A stretch of 64,000 bases of DNA. Source: Streptomyces sp. L-9-10 (GTDB taxonomy: Bacteria; Actinomycetota; Actinomycetes; Streptomycetales; Streptomycetaceae). Of the stretch, positions 50,958 to 58,652 are shown in pieces; the stretch's first letter is position 1, and the number at the start of each line of letters is the position of its first letter. The notes beneath the pieces were generated by a model. That model was not told the DNA's origin, made no database searches, and was given only the letters and a program-made list of their open reading frames with translations. The stretch lies in assembly GCF_004151105.1 (NCBI RefSeq), contig NZ_PHRF01000162.1, positions 201,442 through 265,441 of the forward strand, written 5' to 3'. The translations under genes and the position numbers were made by a program.

Positions 50958-51938
50958 TCAGAAGAACGTGGGCAGGCGCGTGACGTAGCGCTCTTCGAGG
51001 GAGTCGATCTCCTCAGCGGTGAGCTCGATGTCGAGCGCGGCGACGGCGTCGGGGAGATGGTTCGGTTTGGTCGCGCCCACGATCGGGGCGGAGACCACCG
51101 GGTTCTTCAGCACCCAGGCCATCGCGACCTGCGCCATCGACACGCCGCGGGCCAGGGCGATGCGCTGGACGGCCTCGACGACGGCCCGGTCGCTGTCGAG
51201 GAAAATCGGCCGGCCCTGCTGGTCGACTCTCCGGTTGATCTCCGCGCGCCGCGTGGAGCGTTCGCCCCAGGGGCGGGTGACCAGTCCCCCGGCCAGCGGG
51301 CTCCACGGGATGCTTCCCACGCCCTGGTGGGCGAGCAGGCCGAACATCTCGCGTTCCTCCTCGCGGTGGATCAGGCTGTACTGGTCCTGCATGGAGATGA
51401 ACCGGGTCCACCCGTGGGCCTGCGCGGCCTGCTGCATCGCGGCGAACTGCCAGGCCCACATCGACGAAGCACCGATATAGCGGGCCTTGCCCGCCTTGAC
51501 GACATCGTGCAGCGCCTCCATCGTCTCCTCGACCGGCGTCTGCGGGTCGAAGCGGTGGATCTGGTAGAGGTCGACGAAGTCGGTGCCGAGGCGCCGCAGC
51601 GAGGCGTCGATCTGCTCCATGATGGCCTTGCGGGACAGACCCGCCCCGCCCGGGCCTTGGTGCATCGGCGCCCACAACTTGGTGGCCAGAACGATGTCCT
51701 CGCGCCGGGTGTACGTGCGCAGCGCCCGCCCGACGATCTCCTCCGAGGTGCCCAGGCCGTAGATGTTCGCGGTGTCCCAGAACGTGATGCCGAGCTCGAC
51801 GGCCTGGCGGAAGACCGGCTCGGCCGCGCTGTCGTCGAGCACCCAGGGGTCCCTCTTGGCGGGGTCGCCGAAGCTCATACAGCCCAGGGCGATCCGGCTG
51901 ATCCTGAGCCCTGACGTTCCCAAGCGCGTGTACTCCAT
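50958..51938 (-). CDS. Aldo/keto reductase
   Basis: A 326-residue NADPH-dependent reductase of the AKR superfamily (TIM barrel). It begins MEYTRLGTSGLRISRIALGC and has the catalytic set: Asp and Tyr in FWDTANIYGLG, Lys in VLATKLWAP, His in LYQIHRFDPQT, plus the NADP-binding VGATKPNHLPDAV at the end. ATG 51936-51938 has CAGGAG 6 nt upstream, better than the longer frame. A perfect 20-bp palindrome lies 42 bp upstream of the start. The physiological aldehyde or ketone is unknown. Confidence 0.9.
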   Translation of the reverse strand: MEYTRLGTSGLRISRIALGCMSFGDPAKRDPWVLDDSAAEPVFRQAVELGITFWDTANIYGLGTSEEIVGRALRTYTRREDIVLATKLWAPMHQGPGGAGLSRKAIMEQIDASLRRLGTDFVDLYQIHRFDPQTPVEETMEALHDVVKAGKARYIGASSMWAWQFAAMQQAAQAHGWTRFISMQDQYSLIHREEEREMFGLLAHQGVGSIPWSPLAGGLVTRPWGERSTRRAEINRRVDQQGRPIFLDSDRAVVEAVQRIALARGVSMAQVAMAWVLKNPVVSAPIVGATKPNHLPDAVAALDIELTAEEIDSLEERYVTRLPTFF

Positions 51939-51980
51939 GGCCTGCTCCTGCCCGGTGATGTGGACGTGTGCACGTGCTCC

Positions 51981-52000
51981 GTGAAGGCGGTCGCCTTCAC
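51981..52000. promoter_or_regulatory. 20-bp palindrome upstream of the aldo/keto reductase
   Basis: GTGAAGGCG-GT-CGCCTTCAC is a perfect dyad lying 42-62 bp upstream of the reductase start codon. Its length and symmetry resemble operators of MerR- or TetR-type regulators that control aldo/keto reductases. No regulator gene is adjacent. Confidence 0.6.
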
Positions 52001-52345
52001 ACTCCCCACCGTGGCACGGGCTGCGGCTCATGGCCTCTCACCAGGGAGTTCCTGTGGTTGCGGGTACTGCCAGAGCCCCCCACGTTCACGGACTCGTCCC
52101 GCTCCCGCTCCGTGGCCCGGCACCTCCGCCTGAAACCCCAGCCGCCGTCCGCAGTGCCGGAATCGTCCATATCTATGCAGTACGTGTGTGCAGCGTGGGT
52201 GATCCACCGTGCGATGCTCCCCGCAGCCGGAACAGCGCGGGGGTACCCCCTGCACCGGACCGCCGCGGCCGATCCGCGATGATCCGTCGGACAGGCCCTG
52301 GCCGTCCGCCCCGCACACCACTCACCGACAAGGCAGTGTCACCCC
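52001..52345. other. Gene-free divergent gap upstream of trmH
   Basis: No convincing gene is seen. Short frames here have shadow-like composition. An AT-richer patch (catatctatgcagtacg, about 52170-52186) could carry a promoter for the TrmH gene, leaving a leader of about 150 nt. No hairpin terminator is obvious. Confidence 0.4.
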
Positions 52346-53164
52346 GTGGCTGAACTCATCACCGTCGACGACCCCGACGACCCCCGTCTGCGCGACTACA
52401 CCGGTCTGACCGATGTCGAGCTGCGCCGCAGGCGCGAGCCGGCCGAAGGGCTGTTCATCGCGGAGGGCGAGAAGGTCATCCGCCGGGCCGGGCAGGCCGG
52501 CTACCCGATGCGGTCGATGCTGCTGTCGGCCAAGTGGGTCGACACCATGCGGGACATCATCGACGAGGTCACGGCCCCGGTGTACGCGGTCAGCCCCGAG
52601 CTGGCCGAGCACGTGACCGGCTACCACGTGCACCGCGGCGCCCTCGCCTCCATGGCCCGTAAACCGCTGCCCATGGTGGACGAGGTGCTCCGTAAGGCCC
52701 GCCGCGTCGCCGTCATGGAGGCGGTCAACGACCACACCAACATCGGCGCGATCTTCCGCAGCGCCGCCGCGCTCGGGATGGACGCCGTACTGCTCTCCCC
52801 GGACTGCGCCGATCCGCTCTACCGCCGTTCGGTGAAGGTCTCGATGGGCGCGGTGTTCTCCGTGCCGTACGCCCGGCTCGAAGGCTGGCCACGGGCGCTG
52901 GACACCGTACGGGAGGCCGGTTTCCGGCTGTTGGCGCTCACCCCCGACGAGCGGGCGGTCCCGATGGACGAGGTCGCTCCGCACCGGCTGGAGCGTGTCG
53001 CGCTGATGCTCGGCGCGGAGGGCGCCGGGCTGTCCGGGCGGGCGCTGGGCGCGGCCGACACCTGGGTGCGTATCCCCATGGCGCACGGAGTGGACTCGCT
53101 GAACGTCGGCGCGGCGGCGGCGGTCGCCTTCTACGCGGTCACGACGGGCCGGCCGGAGAGCTGA
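52346..53164 (+). CDS. TrmH/SpoU-family RNA 2'-O-methyltransferase
   Basis: A 272-residue SPOUT methyltransferase modifying tRNA or rRNA ribose with SAM. An N-terminal substrate-binding segment (LRRRREPAEGLFIAEGEKVI) precedes the three SpoU motifs: AVNDHTNIGAIFRSAAALGM, LMLGAEGAGLS and IPMAHGVDSLNVGAAAAVAF, which form the knotted cofactor site. The GTG start has no strong ribosome site. The exact target base is not predictable here. Confidence 0.9.
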   Translation: MAELITVDDPDDPRLRDYTGLTDVELRRRREPAEGLFIAEGEKVIRRAGQAGYPMRSMLLSAKWVDTMRDIIDEVTAPVYAVSPELAEHVTGYHVHRGALASMARKPLPMVDEVLRKARRVAVMEAVNDHTNIGAIFRSAAALGMDAVLLSPDCADPLYRRSVKVSMGAVFSVPYARLEGWPRALDTVREAGFRLLALTPDERAVPMDEVAPHRLERVALMLGAEGAGLSGRALGAADTWVRIPMAHGVDSLNVGAAAAVAFYAVTTGRPES

Positions 53165-53171
53165 CGACCGG

Positions 53172-53195
53172 GCCGTACGGCGGAGGCCGTACGGC
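53172..53195. terminator. Bidirectional terminator between trmH and kinase genes
   Basis: GCCGTACGGC occurs twice around GGAG. Each copy is self-complementary and the two also pair with each other, giving a 10-bp stem and a 4-nt loop between converging genes. It begins 7 bp after the TrmH stop and ends at the kinase stop codon. Confidence 0.7.
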
Positions 53196-54422
53196 TCAGA
53201 GCTGCTGGGCCGCGGCGATGCCCAGCGCGACGATCAGGGTCACGACGACGAAGACGATCAGCCGCTGCCGCAGCAGGCGCGGGTTGGCGGGCCGCAGCTT
53301 GCCCGAGCCCGTCCGGGGGCCGGGCTTCGGACGGCCGCCGCCCGTACGCGCGGCGCCCCGGGACCGCGGCGGGCGCGGCGAGCCGTTGCGGGGGGAGGAA
53401 CCGCCGGTACGGGGGGAGGCCCCCGTACTCCGGGAAGGCCCGGGACGCGACACCTGGCCACCGGACGCTCCCGGCGCACGGCCAGGCGCGCCGAGTCCGG
53501 CGCTCCGCTCCGTGTAACGCTCGGTCAGCCGGCCGGTCGGCAGCTCCTGCCCGTTCCGCGTCCGCTGTACGGGCGGCCGGCTGTCCGAGAGCCCCTGGGC
53601 CTCGCGCGCCGCGATCTCCTTGAGCCGCATCGAGAGCTGGAGCGTGCTGGGACGTTCCTCCGGATCCTTGGCCAGACAGGCCCGCACCAGCGGAGCGAGC
53701 GCGTCCGGCATCCCGTCGAGATGCGCCTCCTCATGCACCACCCGGTAGAGCATGACCTCGGAACTGCCGTGTCCGAACGGGGAGTCGGCGGTCGCCGCGT
53801 ACGCCAGCGTGGCGCCCAGCGAGAACACGTCCGTGGCCGGGGTGACCGCCGCGCCGCGCACCTGTTCCGGGGCGAGGAAGCCCGGCGACCCGACGGCCGT
53901 ACCGACATGGGTCAGCGTGCTCGCGCCGGTCGCCCAGGCGATGCCGAAGTCGATGATGCGCGGGCCCTTGGGGGAGAGCAGGATGTTCGACGGCTTGAGA
54001 TCGCGGTGGACGACGCCCGCCTCGTGCACGGCCACCAGCCCCTCGGAGAGCGCGGCGCCCACGGAGGCGACCTCGGCCGCCGAGAGCGGCCCCTCCTCGT
54101 TGATCTTGTCGTGCAGTGAGGGGCCCGGCACGTACTGGGTGGCGAACCACGGACGGTCCGCGTCGAGATCCGCGGCCACCAGCCGTGCCGTACAGCCGCC
54201 CCGGATCCGCCGCGCCGCGGAGACCTCGCGGGCGAACCGCGACCGGAACTCCTGATCCTCGGCCAGATCCGGCCGGATCACCTTCAGCGCGACCCGCTGA
54301 CCGCGCCGGTCGGAGCCCAGATACACGACCCCCATACCGCCGGCCCCCAGCCGCCGGTGAATCCTGAACGAACCGACGACACGCGGGTCCTCGCGCCGGA
54401 GCCGCATCATCGCCATGTCCAT
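53196..54422 (-). CDS. Membrane-anchored Ser/Thr protein kinase
   Basis: A 408-residue Hanks-type kinase. It has the glycine loop RRLGAGGMGVVYLGSDRRG, ATP Lys in VALKVIRPDL, the catalytic loop VVHRDLKPSNILL, the DFG segment IIDFGIAWATG and an activation loop with Ser/Thr residues (ASTLTHVGTAVGSPGFLAPE). A Pro/Arg/Gly-rich linker of about 100 residues leads to one C-terminal helix (LIVFVVVTLIVALGIAAA) with almost no external part. There are no PASTA repeats, so ligand sensing is not obvious. ATG 54422 gives MDMAMMRLRREDP. Confidence 0.88.
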   Translation of the reverse strand: MDMAMMRLRREDPRVVGSFRIHRRLGAGGMGVVYLGSDRRGQRVALKVIRPDLAEDQEFRSRFAREVSAARRIRGGCTARLVAADLDADRPWFATQYVPGPSLHDKINEEGPLSAAEVASVGAALSEGLVAVHEAGVVHRDLKPSNILLSPKGPRIIDFGIAWATGASTLTHVGTAVGSPGFLAPEQVRGAAVTPATDVFSLGATLAYAATADSPFGHGSSEVMLYRVVHEEAHLDGMPDALAPLVRACLAKDPEERPSTLQLSMRLKEIAAREAQGLSDSRPPVQRTRNGQELPTGRLTERYTERSAGLGAPGRAPGASGGQVSRPGPSRSTGASPRTGGSSPRNGSPRPPRSRGAARTGGGRPKPGPRTGSGKLRPANPRLLRQRLIVFVVVTLIVALGIAAAQQL

Positions 54423-54621
54423 CCCCGCTGCCCGGTCGTCCGTGTGACGTGGCACAGCTTACGTACCCGCGCCCCGGCGCGCTCATAGGCCGCGCCCTCG
54501 CGCACGGACCGATTGTCAGTGCCGGGTGGGAAACTTGAGCAGTGGTCAGGGGAGTGGCGGAGCCCAGGTCCTCCGGCCGGTGCGTGATCTCAAAGGTCCG
54601 ACGCAGAAGGGGGATTGGATC

Positions 54622-54891
54622 GTGAAGGGTGACCGGGTGGAGATAGTCGTGGACGCGGGGGACACGACACGGACCTACGAAGTGGTGGCGAGCCGGGCGG
54701 GCCGCAGAGTGGAGACCGCGGTGCGCCGGGGAGTGGTGGAAGTGAGCGAAGTCACCCGCGGCGGAGGGGTGGTCAGAACGGCGCGTTTCATGGCCACGCG
54801 GGTCCTCGCGTTGGTCGAGCAGCCGGTGCCCCGGGTGGAGTCCTCGGAGCGCTCCGAAGAGCGTCCCGTCCGGGACGACCCCGGGTACTAG
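54622..54891 (+). CDS. Small conserved hypothetical protein
   Basis: An 89-residue basic protein beginning at GTG 54622 (KGDRVEIVVDAGDTTRTYEV), with AGAAGGGGG about 9 nt upstream. The longer frame from 54526 lacks such a site. The sequence is beta-rich with ETAVRRGVVEVSEVTR and FMATRVLALVEQP. I recognise it only as a streptomycete conserved protein. It lies divergent from the Ser/Thr kinase gene. Confidence 0.65.
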   Translation: MKGDRVEIVVDAGDTTRTYEVVASRAGRRVETAVRRGVVEVSEVTRGGGVVRTARFMATRVLALVEQPVPRVESSERSEERPVRDDPGY

Positions 54892-55077
54892 GGGGCTCTC
54901 CACCCAGGGGAGTACGTACCGGCGTCCGGCTCATCCTCCGGGAGGCCCGGCAATGGGTACGCGGGCATGACGACCGGGGCGCGCCCGCTCCCTAATGTTG
55001 AGGTCAAGCGGCGGGTGCGGTGCTCGTCCCCCGAGGTCGGACACTCGCCGCTCTTGGAACAGGACAGGAGAAGGACC

Positions 55078-55284
55078 ATGGCGGACACGGCATCGCGGGC
55101 GATGATCCGCACGCAGGGACGCAAGGCGTTCGCCGTGTTCGGCGGGCGCCGGTCCGGTACGCGTCACCCCCTGGTGGCGACCGCCATGGTCCTTCCTCTG
55201 GCAGCCCTGCTGGTAGTCGCCTTCGGCGGCTGGGACGCAGTGGTGACACAAGCGTCGTCCGTGGGCGTGATGCTGGGGCGCTGA
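55078..55284 (+). CDS. Small single-helix membrane protein
   Basis: A 68-residue protein starting MADTASRAMIRTQGRKAFAV with one central hydrophobic segment (LVATAMVLPLAALLVVAF) and a short external tail. AGGAGAAGG lies 5 nt before the ATG. The family is not recognised. It is flanked by an unrelated hypothetical gene and a phosphotransferase gene, all on the plus strand but well spaced. Confidence 0.65.
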   Translation: MADTASRAMIRTQGRKAFAVFGGRRSGTRHPLVATAMVLPLAALLVVAFGGWDAVVTQASSVGVMLGR

Positions 55285-55491
55285 GCGGCGCTTCGGATCC
55301 GGGAGAGCGGCCCGGATCGGGGACATCCGGCCAACAACCCCGTGGGGACGGGGGTGCGGCGGACGGCAGCGTTTGGCCGGTCAGCTGGGGAGCTGACCGG
55401 CCATCGCGCTGTCCGGACCGATCCGCGCGGCACGCCCCGGGCTCCGTCGCCGTACGCTCGCCACGGAACACCACGCATCAGAGGGGCCTCC

Positions 55492-56526
55492 GTGACCGCT
55501 TCCGTCGTACGCGCGCTGGGCCGCGTCGCCCGTGACACCGCCCATCCGGCGCTGCGCGCGGCGGACCCGGCGGGCTGCCGGGCCTGCGGCCGGGGGAGCA
55601 CCGTCCTCGCCGACCGGCCGGACGGGATCGTCGTACGGCACGGCGAGGTCGTCGCCAAGGCCCATGCCGACGGTACGGACCGGGCCGGGCACCGCGCCAG
55701 GCTGGCCGTCGCCGCGCATCCCCTGCTCGCCGGCGTACTGCTGCCGCCGCTTCCGGCCGCCACCGCGGAGGTGGGCGGCCGTCCGGTGACCGCGTGGCCG
55801 TACGGCGCCCCGGTCGACCCCGCCGACCCCGACGCGGCCCCCTGGGAGCAGGCCGGCACGCTCCTCGCCCGGCTGCACACCCTGCCGCTCGCGGCGCTCT
55901 CCGAAGCGGTGGCCGGGACCGGAGCCGTGGCGGGAGCCCTCGTGGAAGCGGGCGGCCGTCCGGGGCTGCCGGACATGCGGGGACCCGCCAAGGCCGCCCG
56001 CGCCGTCGCGCGGATGCGCGCCGCCGGACCTCACCCCGCCGCCCTTCCCGTACAGCGCGCCTGGCAGTGCCTGCCCGCCTGTGCCCGTGGTGAGGCGCGC
56101 GCTCCGGGGCCGTACGCCCTGTGCCACGGCGATCTGCACCTGGGCCAGCTCGTACGCCACCCGGCCCCCGACGGCCCCTGGCTGCTCATCGACATCGACG
56201 ACCTCGGACTCGGCGACCCGGCCTGGGACTTGGCCCGCCCGGCCGCCTGGTACGCCGCCGGACTGCTGCCCCCCGAGGCCTGGCTGCGCTTCCTCGGCGC
56301 CTACCGGTCCGCGCACGGCCCCGCCGTGCCCGCCGCCCCCGACGCGGATCCCTGGCCCCGGCTGGACGTCGCGGCCCGCGCCCTCACCGTGCAGACCGCC
56401 GCGCTGGCCGTCGCCAAGTCGGCCGCCGAAGGCCGGGATCCGGACGATGTCGAGCTGCTGATGATCGACGCCTGCGCCCGGATCGCGGACGTCGCAACCG
56501 AGTTGTCGCCGGAGGCGTCGTCGTAG
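55492..56526 (+). CDS. Aminoglycoside-phosphotransferase-family kinase-like protein
   Basis: A 344-residue cytosolic protein of the APH/choline-kinase fold. The catalytic loop LCHGDLHLGQLV (Asp and the Gln replacing the usual Asn) and the metal-binding IDIDDLGLGDPAWDLA are clear, with Ala/Arg-rich lobes. An N-terminal CRACG with a preceding Cys-poor stretch may bind metal. The start GTG 55492 has GAGGGG 6 nt upstream; the earlier in-frame start is weaker. The substrate is unknown; antibiotic resistance should not be assumed. Confidence 0.78.
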   Translation: MTASVVRALGRVARDTAHPALRAADPAGCRACGRGSTVLADRPDGIVVRHGEVVAKAHADGTDRAGHRARLAVAAHPLLAGVLLPPLPAATAEVGGRPVTAWPYGAPVDPADPDAAPWEQAGTLLARLHTLPLAALSEAVAGTGAVAGALVEAGGRPGLPDMRGPAKAARAVARMRAAGPHPAALPVQRAWQCLPACARGEARAPGPYALCHGDLHLGQLVRHPAPDGPWLLIDIDDLGLGDPAWDLARPAAWYAAGLLPPEAWLRFLGAYRSAHGPAVPAAPDADPWPRLDVAARALTVQTAALAVAKSAAEGRDPDDVELLMIDACARIADVATELSPEASS

Positions 56527-56605
56527 GGTGGGGCCACAGATGAACCCACGGCCGCCGGGAGCGTGTTACGGCGAGGCCGGACGAACGGCGAGGAGCGAGC
56601 AGACC

Positions 56606-56914
56606 ATGCAGTGTCCCAAGTGTCACGCGGCGATGCACACATACAACCGCAACGGTGTCCAGATAGAGCAGTGCAGCGGCTGCCGGGGGATCTTCCTCGA
56701 CTACGGCGAGCTGGAGTCCCTGACCCGCCTGGAGTCGCAGTGGTCGCAGCAGGCGCCGCCCGTACAGCAGGCGCCGCCCCCGCCCCCGCAGGCGTACCCC
56801 GCCGCCCCCGCCCCCGCCTGGGGTGCGCCGCAGCACGGCGGCGGCCACTACGGGGGCCATCACGGGGGGCACCACCGTCAGAAGAGCTTCGGGCGGATGC
56901 TCTTCTCCTCCTGA
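56606..56914 (+). CDS. Zinc-ribbon (zf-TFIIB) domain protein
   Basis: A 102-residue protein. The N-terminal zinc ribbon has two CxxC pairs (MQCPKCHAAMHTYNRNGVQI, then QCSGCRGIFLDYGELE) in the arrangement of zf-TFIIB domain proteins. It is followed by a Pro/Gln/Ala linker and a Gly/His-rich end (HGGGHYGGHHGGHHRQ). The function is unknown. GGAGCGAGCAGACC precedes the ATG. A strong hairpin ends the transcript before the tRNA cluster. Confidence 0.82.
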   Translation: MQCPKCHAAMHTYNRNGVQIEQCSGCRGIFLDYGELESLTRLESQWSQQAPPVQQAPPPPPQAYPAAPAPAWGAPQHGGGHYGGHHGGHHRQKSFGRMLFSS

Positions 56915-56950
56915 GATCCTCTGAGACCCGCCTGACGCGAGGGCAGACGA

Positions 56951-56986
56951 CGAAGCCCCCGGCCATGGAGACGGCCGGGGGCTTCG
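56951..56986. terminator. Terminator shared by the zinc-ribbon gene and the tRNA operon
   Basis: CGAAGCCCCCGGCC pairs with GGCCGGGGGCTTCG around an 8-nt loop. It lies 36 bp after the plus-strand stop codon and just beyond the last minus-strand tRNA, so it can end both. Confidence 0.8.
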
Positions 56987-56991
56987 GACTG

Positions 56992-57063
56992 TGCGCGATA
57001 CTGGGATTGAACCAGTGACCTCTTCCGTGTCAGGGAAGCGCTCTCCCGCTGAGCTAATCGCGC
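56992..57063 (-). tRNA. tRNA-Val (GAC), copy 3 of operon order
   Basis: A 72-nt cloverleaf with acceptor GCGCGAT/ATCGCGC, discriminator A, anticodon loop CTGACAC between CTTCC and GGAAG (anticodon GAC), and T-loop GGTTCAATCC. CCA is not encoded. It is identical over its whole length to the copy at 57093-57164. Confidence 0.95.
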
Positions 57064-57092
57064 GGGTGGGACCTCATGTGGTGCGTGCTGCG

Positions 57093-57164
57093 TGCGCGAT
57101 ACTGGGATTGAACCAGTGACCTCTTCCGTGTCAGGGAAGCGCTCTCCCGCTGAGCTAATCGCGC
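57093..57164 (-). tRNA. tRNA-Val (GAC), identical second copy
   Basis: The same 72 nt as the copy at 56992-57063, 101 bp away. Anticodon GAC reads GUC and GUU valine codons. The short spacer between copies differs from the spacers beside the third copy. Confidence 0.95.
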
Positions 57165-57184
57165 GCGAATCCAAGTGGATCCAG

Positions 57185-57256
57185 TGGACGATACTGGGAT
57201 TGAACCAGTGACCTCTTCCGTGTCAGGGAAGCGCTCTCCCGCTGAGCTAATCGTCC
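57185..57256 (-). tRNA. tRNA-Val (GAC) with a different acceptor stem
   Basis: The D arm, anticodon arm, variable loop and T arm match the other two copies, but the acceptor stem is GGACGAT/ATCGTCC instead of GCGCGAT/ATCGCGC. Both strands changed together, so base pairing is kept and the gene looks functional. Confidence 0.95.
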
Positions 57257-57260
57257 TTGG

Positions 57261-57331
57261 AGGTGGAGACGGGATTTGAACCCGTGTAGACGGCTTTGCA
57301 GGCCGTTGCCTCGCCTCTCGGCCACTCCACC
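57261..57331 (-). tRNA. tRNA-Cys (GCA)
   Basis: A 71-nt tRNA: acceptor GGTGGAG/CTCCACC, anticodon loop CTGCAAA (GCA), discriminator T as usual for tRNA-Cys, and T-arm ACGGGTTCAAATCCCGT. CCA is not encoded. It lies 4 bp from the neighbouring Val gene. Confidence 0.95.
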
Positions 57332-57368
57332 AGGAGTACGGGGGTTCGGGAAGGATCCCCCATATTCG

Positions 57369-57441
57369 AGCGGACGACCAGGTTCGAACTGGCGACCTCA
57401 ACCTTGGCAAGGTTGCGCTCTACCAACTGAGCTACGTCCGC
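57369..57441 (-). tRNA. tRNA-Gly (GCC)
   Basis: A 73-nt tRNA: acceptor GCGGACG/CGTCCGC, anticodon loop TTGCCAA (GCC), and T-arm GCCAGTTCGAACCTGGT. It is the first gene of the minus-strand Gly-Cys-Val-Val-Val operon. Confidence 0.95.
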
Positions 57442-57482
57442 GTATCGTTTCCGGACCCTCGTACGGCCCGGCGACGTGTTGA

Positions 57483-57512
57483 ACTCTAGCGGATTCCGGG
57501 GCCAGCACAAAA
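57483..57512 (-). promoter_or_regulatory. tRNA operon promoter
   Basis: On the minus strand TAGAGT (57483-57488) is preceded 17 bp upstream by TTTGTG. The start would lie about 35 nt before tRNA-Gly. Confidence 0.5.
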
Positions 57513-57596
57513 ACGCGTTTCCGCAGCGTGCTGGGGTGCGTTCGCCGTACGTTCAGCCCGGAGCGGCCCAACGGGGGCTGTTCTAGACTCGCAAGC

Positions 57597-58652
57597 GTGC
57601 ACGACCTCGCTCCTTTGGCCCGCTTCGGCGGCCTTCTGGCCTCCGGTCTGCGGGACGTCACCCATGATCCGGAAGCGCTCGACTCCGCCGGGTTCTGGGC
57701 CGTCGCCGCGGACTTCGAGGGCCGTCTCACCTGCGCGCGCTTCGACGACGTACGAGCAGATCCCGTGCCCGCACCGGTGCCGGGACAGTGGCGCGGGCCC
57801 GCCGCCGGTGACTGGACGTCGTCGCTCGACCGCGACGCGTACACCAAGGGCGTCCGCCGGATCCGCGAGTACATCGCCGCGGGCGACGTGTACCAGGTCA
57901 ACCTCTGCCGGGTGCTCTCCGCGCCGCTGCCCGCTCCCGACACGGCCGATGTCGACGCGCTGACGGCTCTGCTCGCGCGCGACAACCCCGCCCCGTACGC
58001 CGGAACGATCCGGCTGCCCGCGCACGGCGTGGAGATCGCGACCGCCTCGCCCGAGCTGTATCTGAGTACGGCCGGCCGTACCGTCGAGTCCGGTCCGATC
58101 AAGGGCACCGCCCGAAGCGCGGAGGAGATGCTGGAGAAGGACCACGCCGAGAACGTGATGATCGTGGACCTCGTCCGCAACGACCTGGGCCGTGTCTGCG
58201 CCACCGGATCCGTGACGGTCCCCGCGCTCTGCGCGGTCGAGCCGCACCCCGGACTCGTCCATCTCGTCTCGACCGTACGGGGCGAGCTCGCCGAGAAGGC
58301 GGGCTGGCCGGAGCTGCTGCCCGCCACGTTCCCGCCCGGCTCGGTCACCGGCGCCCCCAAGTCCAGCGCCCTGCGGATCATCGAAGAGCTGGAGACCGCC
58401 CCGCGCGGCCCCTACTGCGGCGGTATCGGCTGGGTCGACGCCGACCGCGGCACCGCCGCGCTGGCCGTCGGGATCCGTACCTTCTGGATCGACCGCGACA
58501 CGGCCCCGGGACCCGTCCTGCGCTTCGGCGCCGGTGCGGGCATCACCTGGGGATCCGACCCCGAGGGGGAGTGGGCGGAGACCGAGCTGAAGGCCGCCCG
58601 GCTGCTCGCGATAGCGTCGGGTGCGTACGAAGCGAGTGGAAGGACCGGGTAG
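57597..58652 (+). CDS. pabB: Aminodeoxychorismate synthase component I-like chorismate-binding enzyme
   Basis: A 351-residue chorismate-binding protein. The conserved C-terminal half includes YIAAGDVYQVNLCRVLSAPL, ESGPIKGTARSAEEMLEKDH, VDLVRNDLGRVC and FPPGSVTGAPKSSALRIIEE. PIKGT with a following Lys-rich loop is typical of PabB/TrpE proteins. There is no glutaminase domain or neighbour, so ammonia or a remote PabA must supply nitrogen. The immediately following PabC-like gene favours the folate (p-aminobenzoate) role over anthranilate. TAGACT (57584-57589) ends 7 nt before the GTG, so the mRNA is likely leaderless. Confidence 0.88.
   Translation: MHDLAPLARFGGLLASGLRDVTHDPEALDSAGFWAVAADFEGRLTCARFDDVRADPVPAPVPGQWRGPAAGDWTSSLDRDAYTKGVRRIREYIAAGDVYQVNLCRVLSAPLPAPDTADVDALTALLARDNPAPYAGTIRLPAHGVEIATASPELYLSTAGRTVESGPIKGTARSAEEMLEKDHAENVMIVDLVRNDLGRVCATGSVTVPALCAVEPHPGLVHLVSTVRGELAEKAGWPELLPATFPPGSVTGAPKSSALRIIEELETAPRGPYCGGIGWVDADRGTAALAVGIRTFWIDRDTAPGPVLRFGAGAGITWGSDPEGEWAETELKAARLLAIASGAYEASGRTG

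Noticed and set aside
55492..56526. Aminoglycoside resistance gene
   Set aside because: The fold is shared by many small-molecule kinases; no aminoglycoside-specific features or resistance context are seen.
56992..57256. CRISPR-like direct repeats
   Set aside because: The repeated 72-bp units are complete tRNA-Val genes with cloverleaf pairing, not CRISPR repeats.
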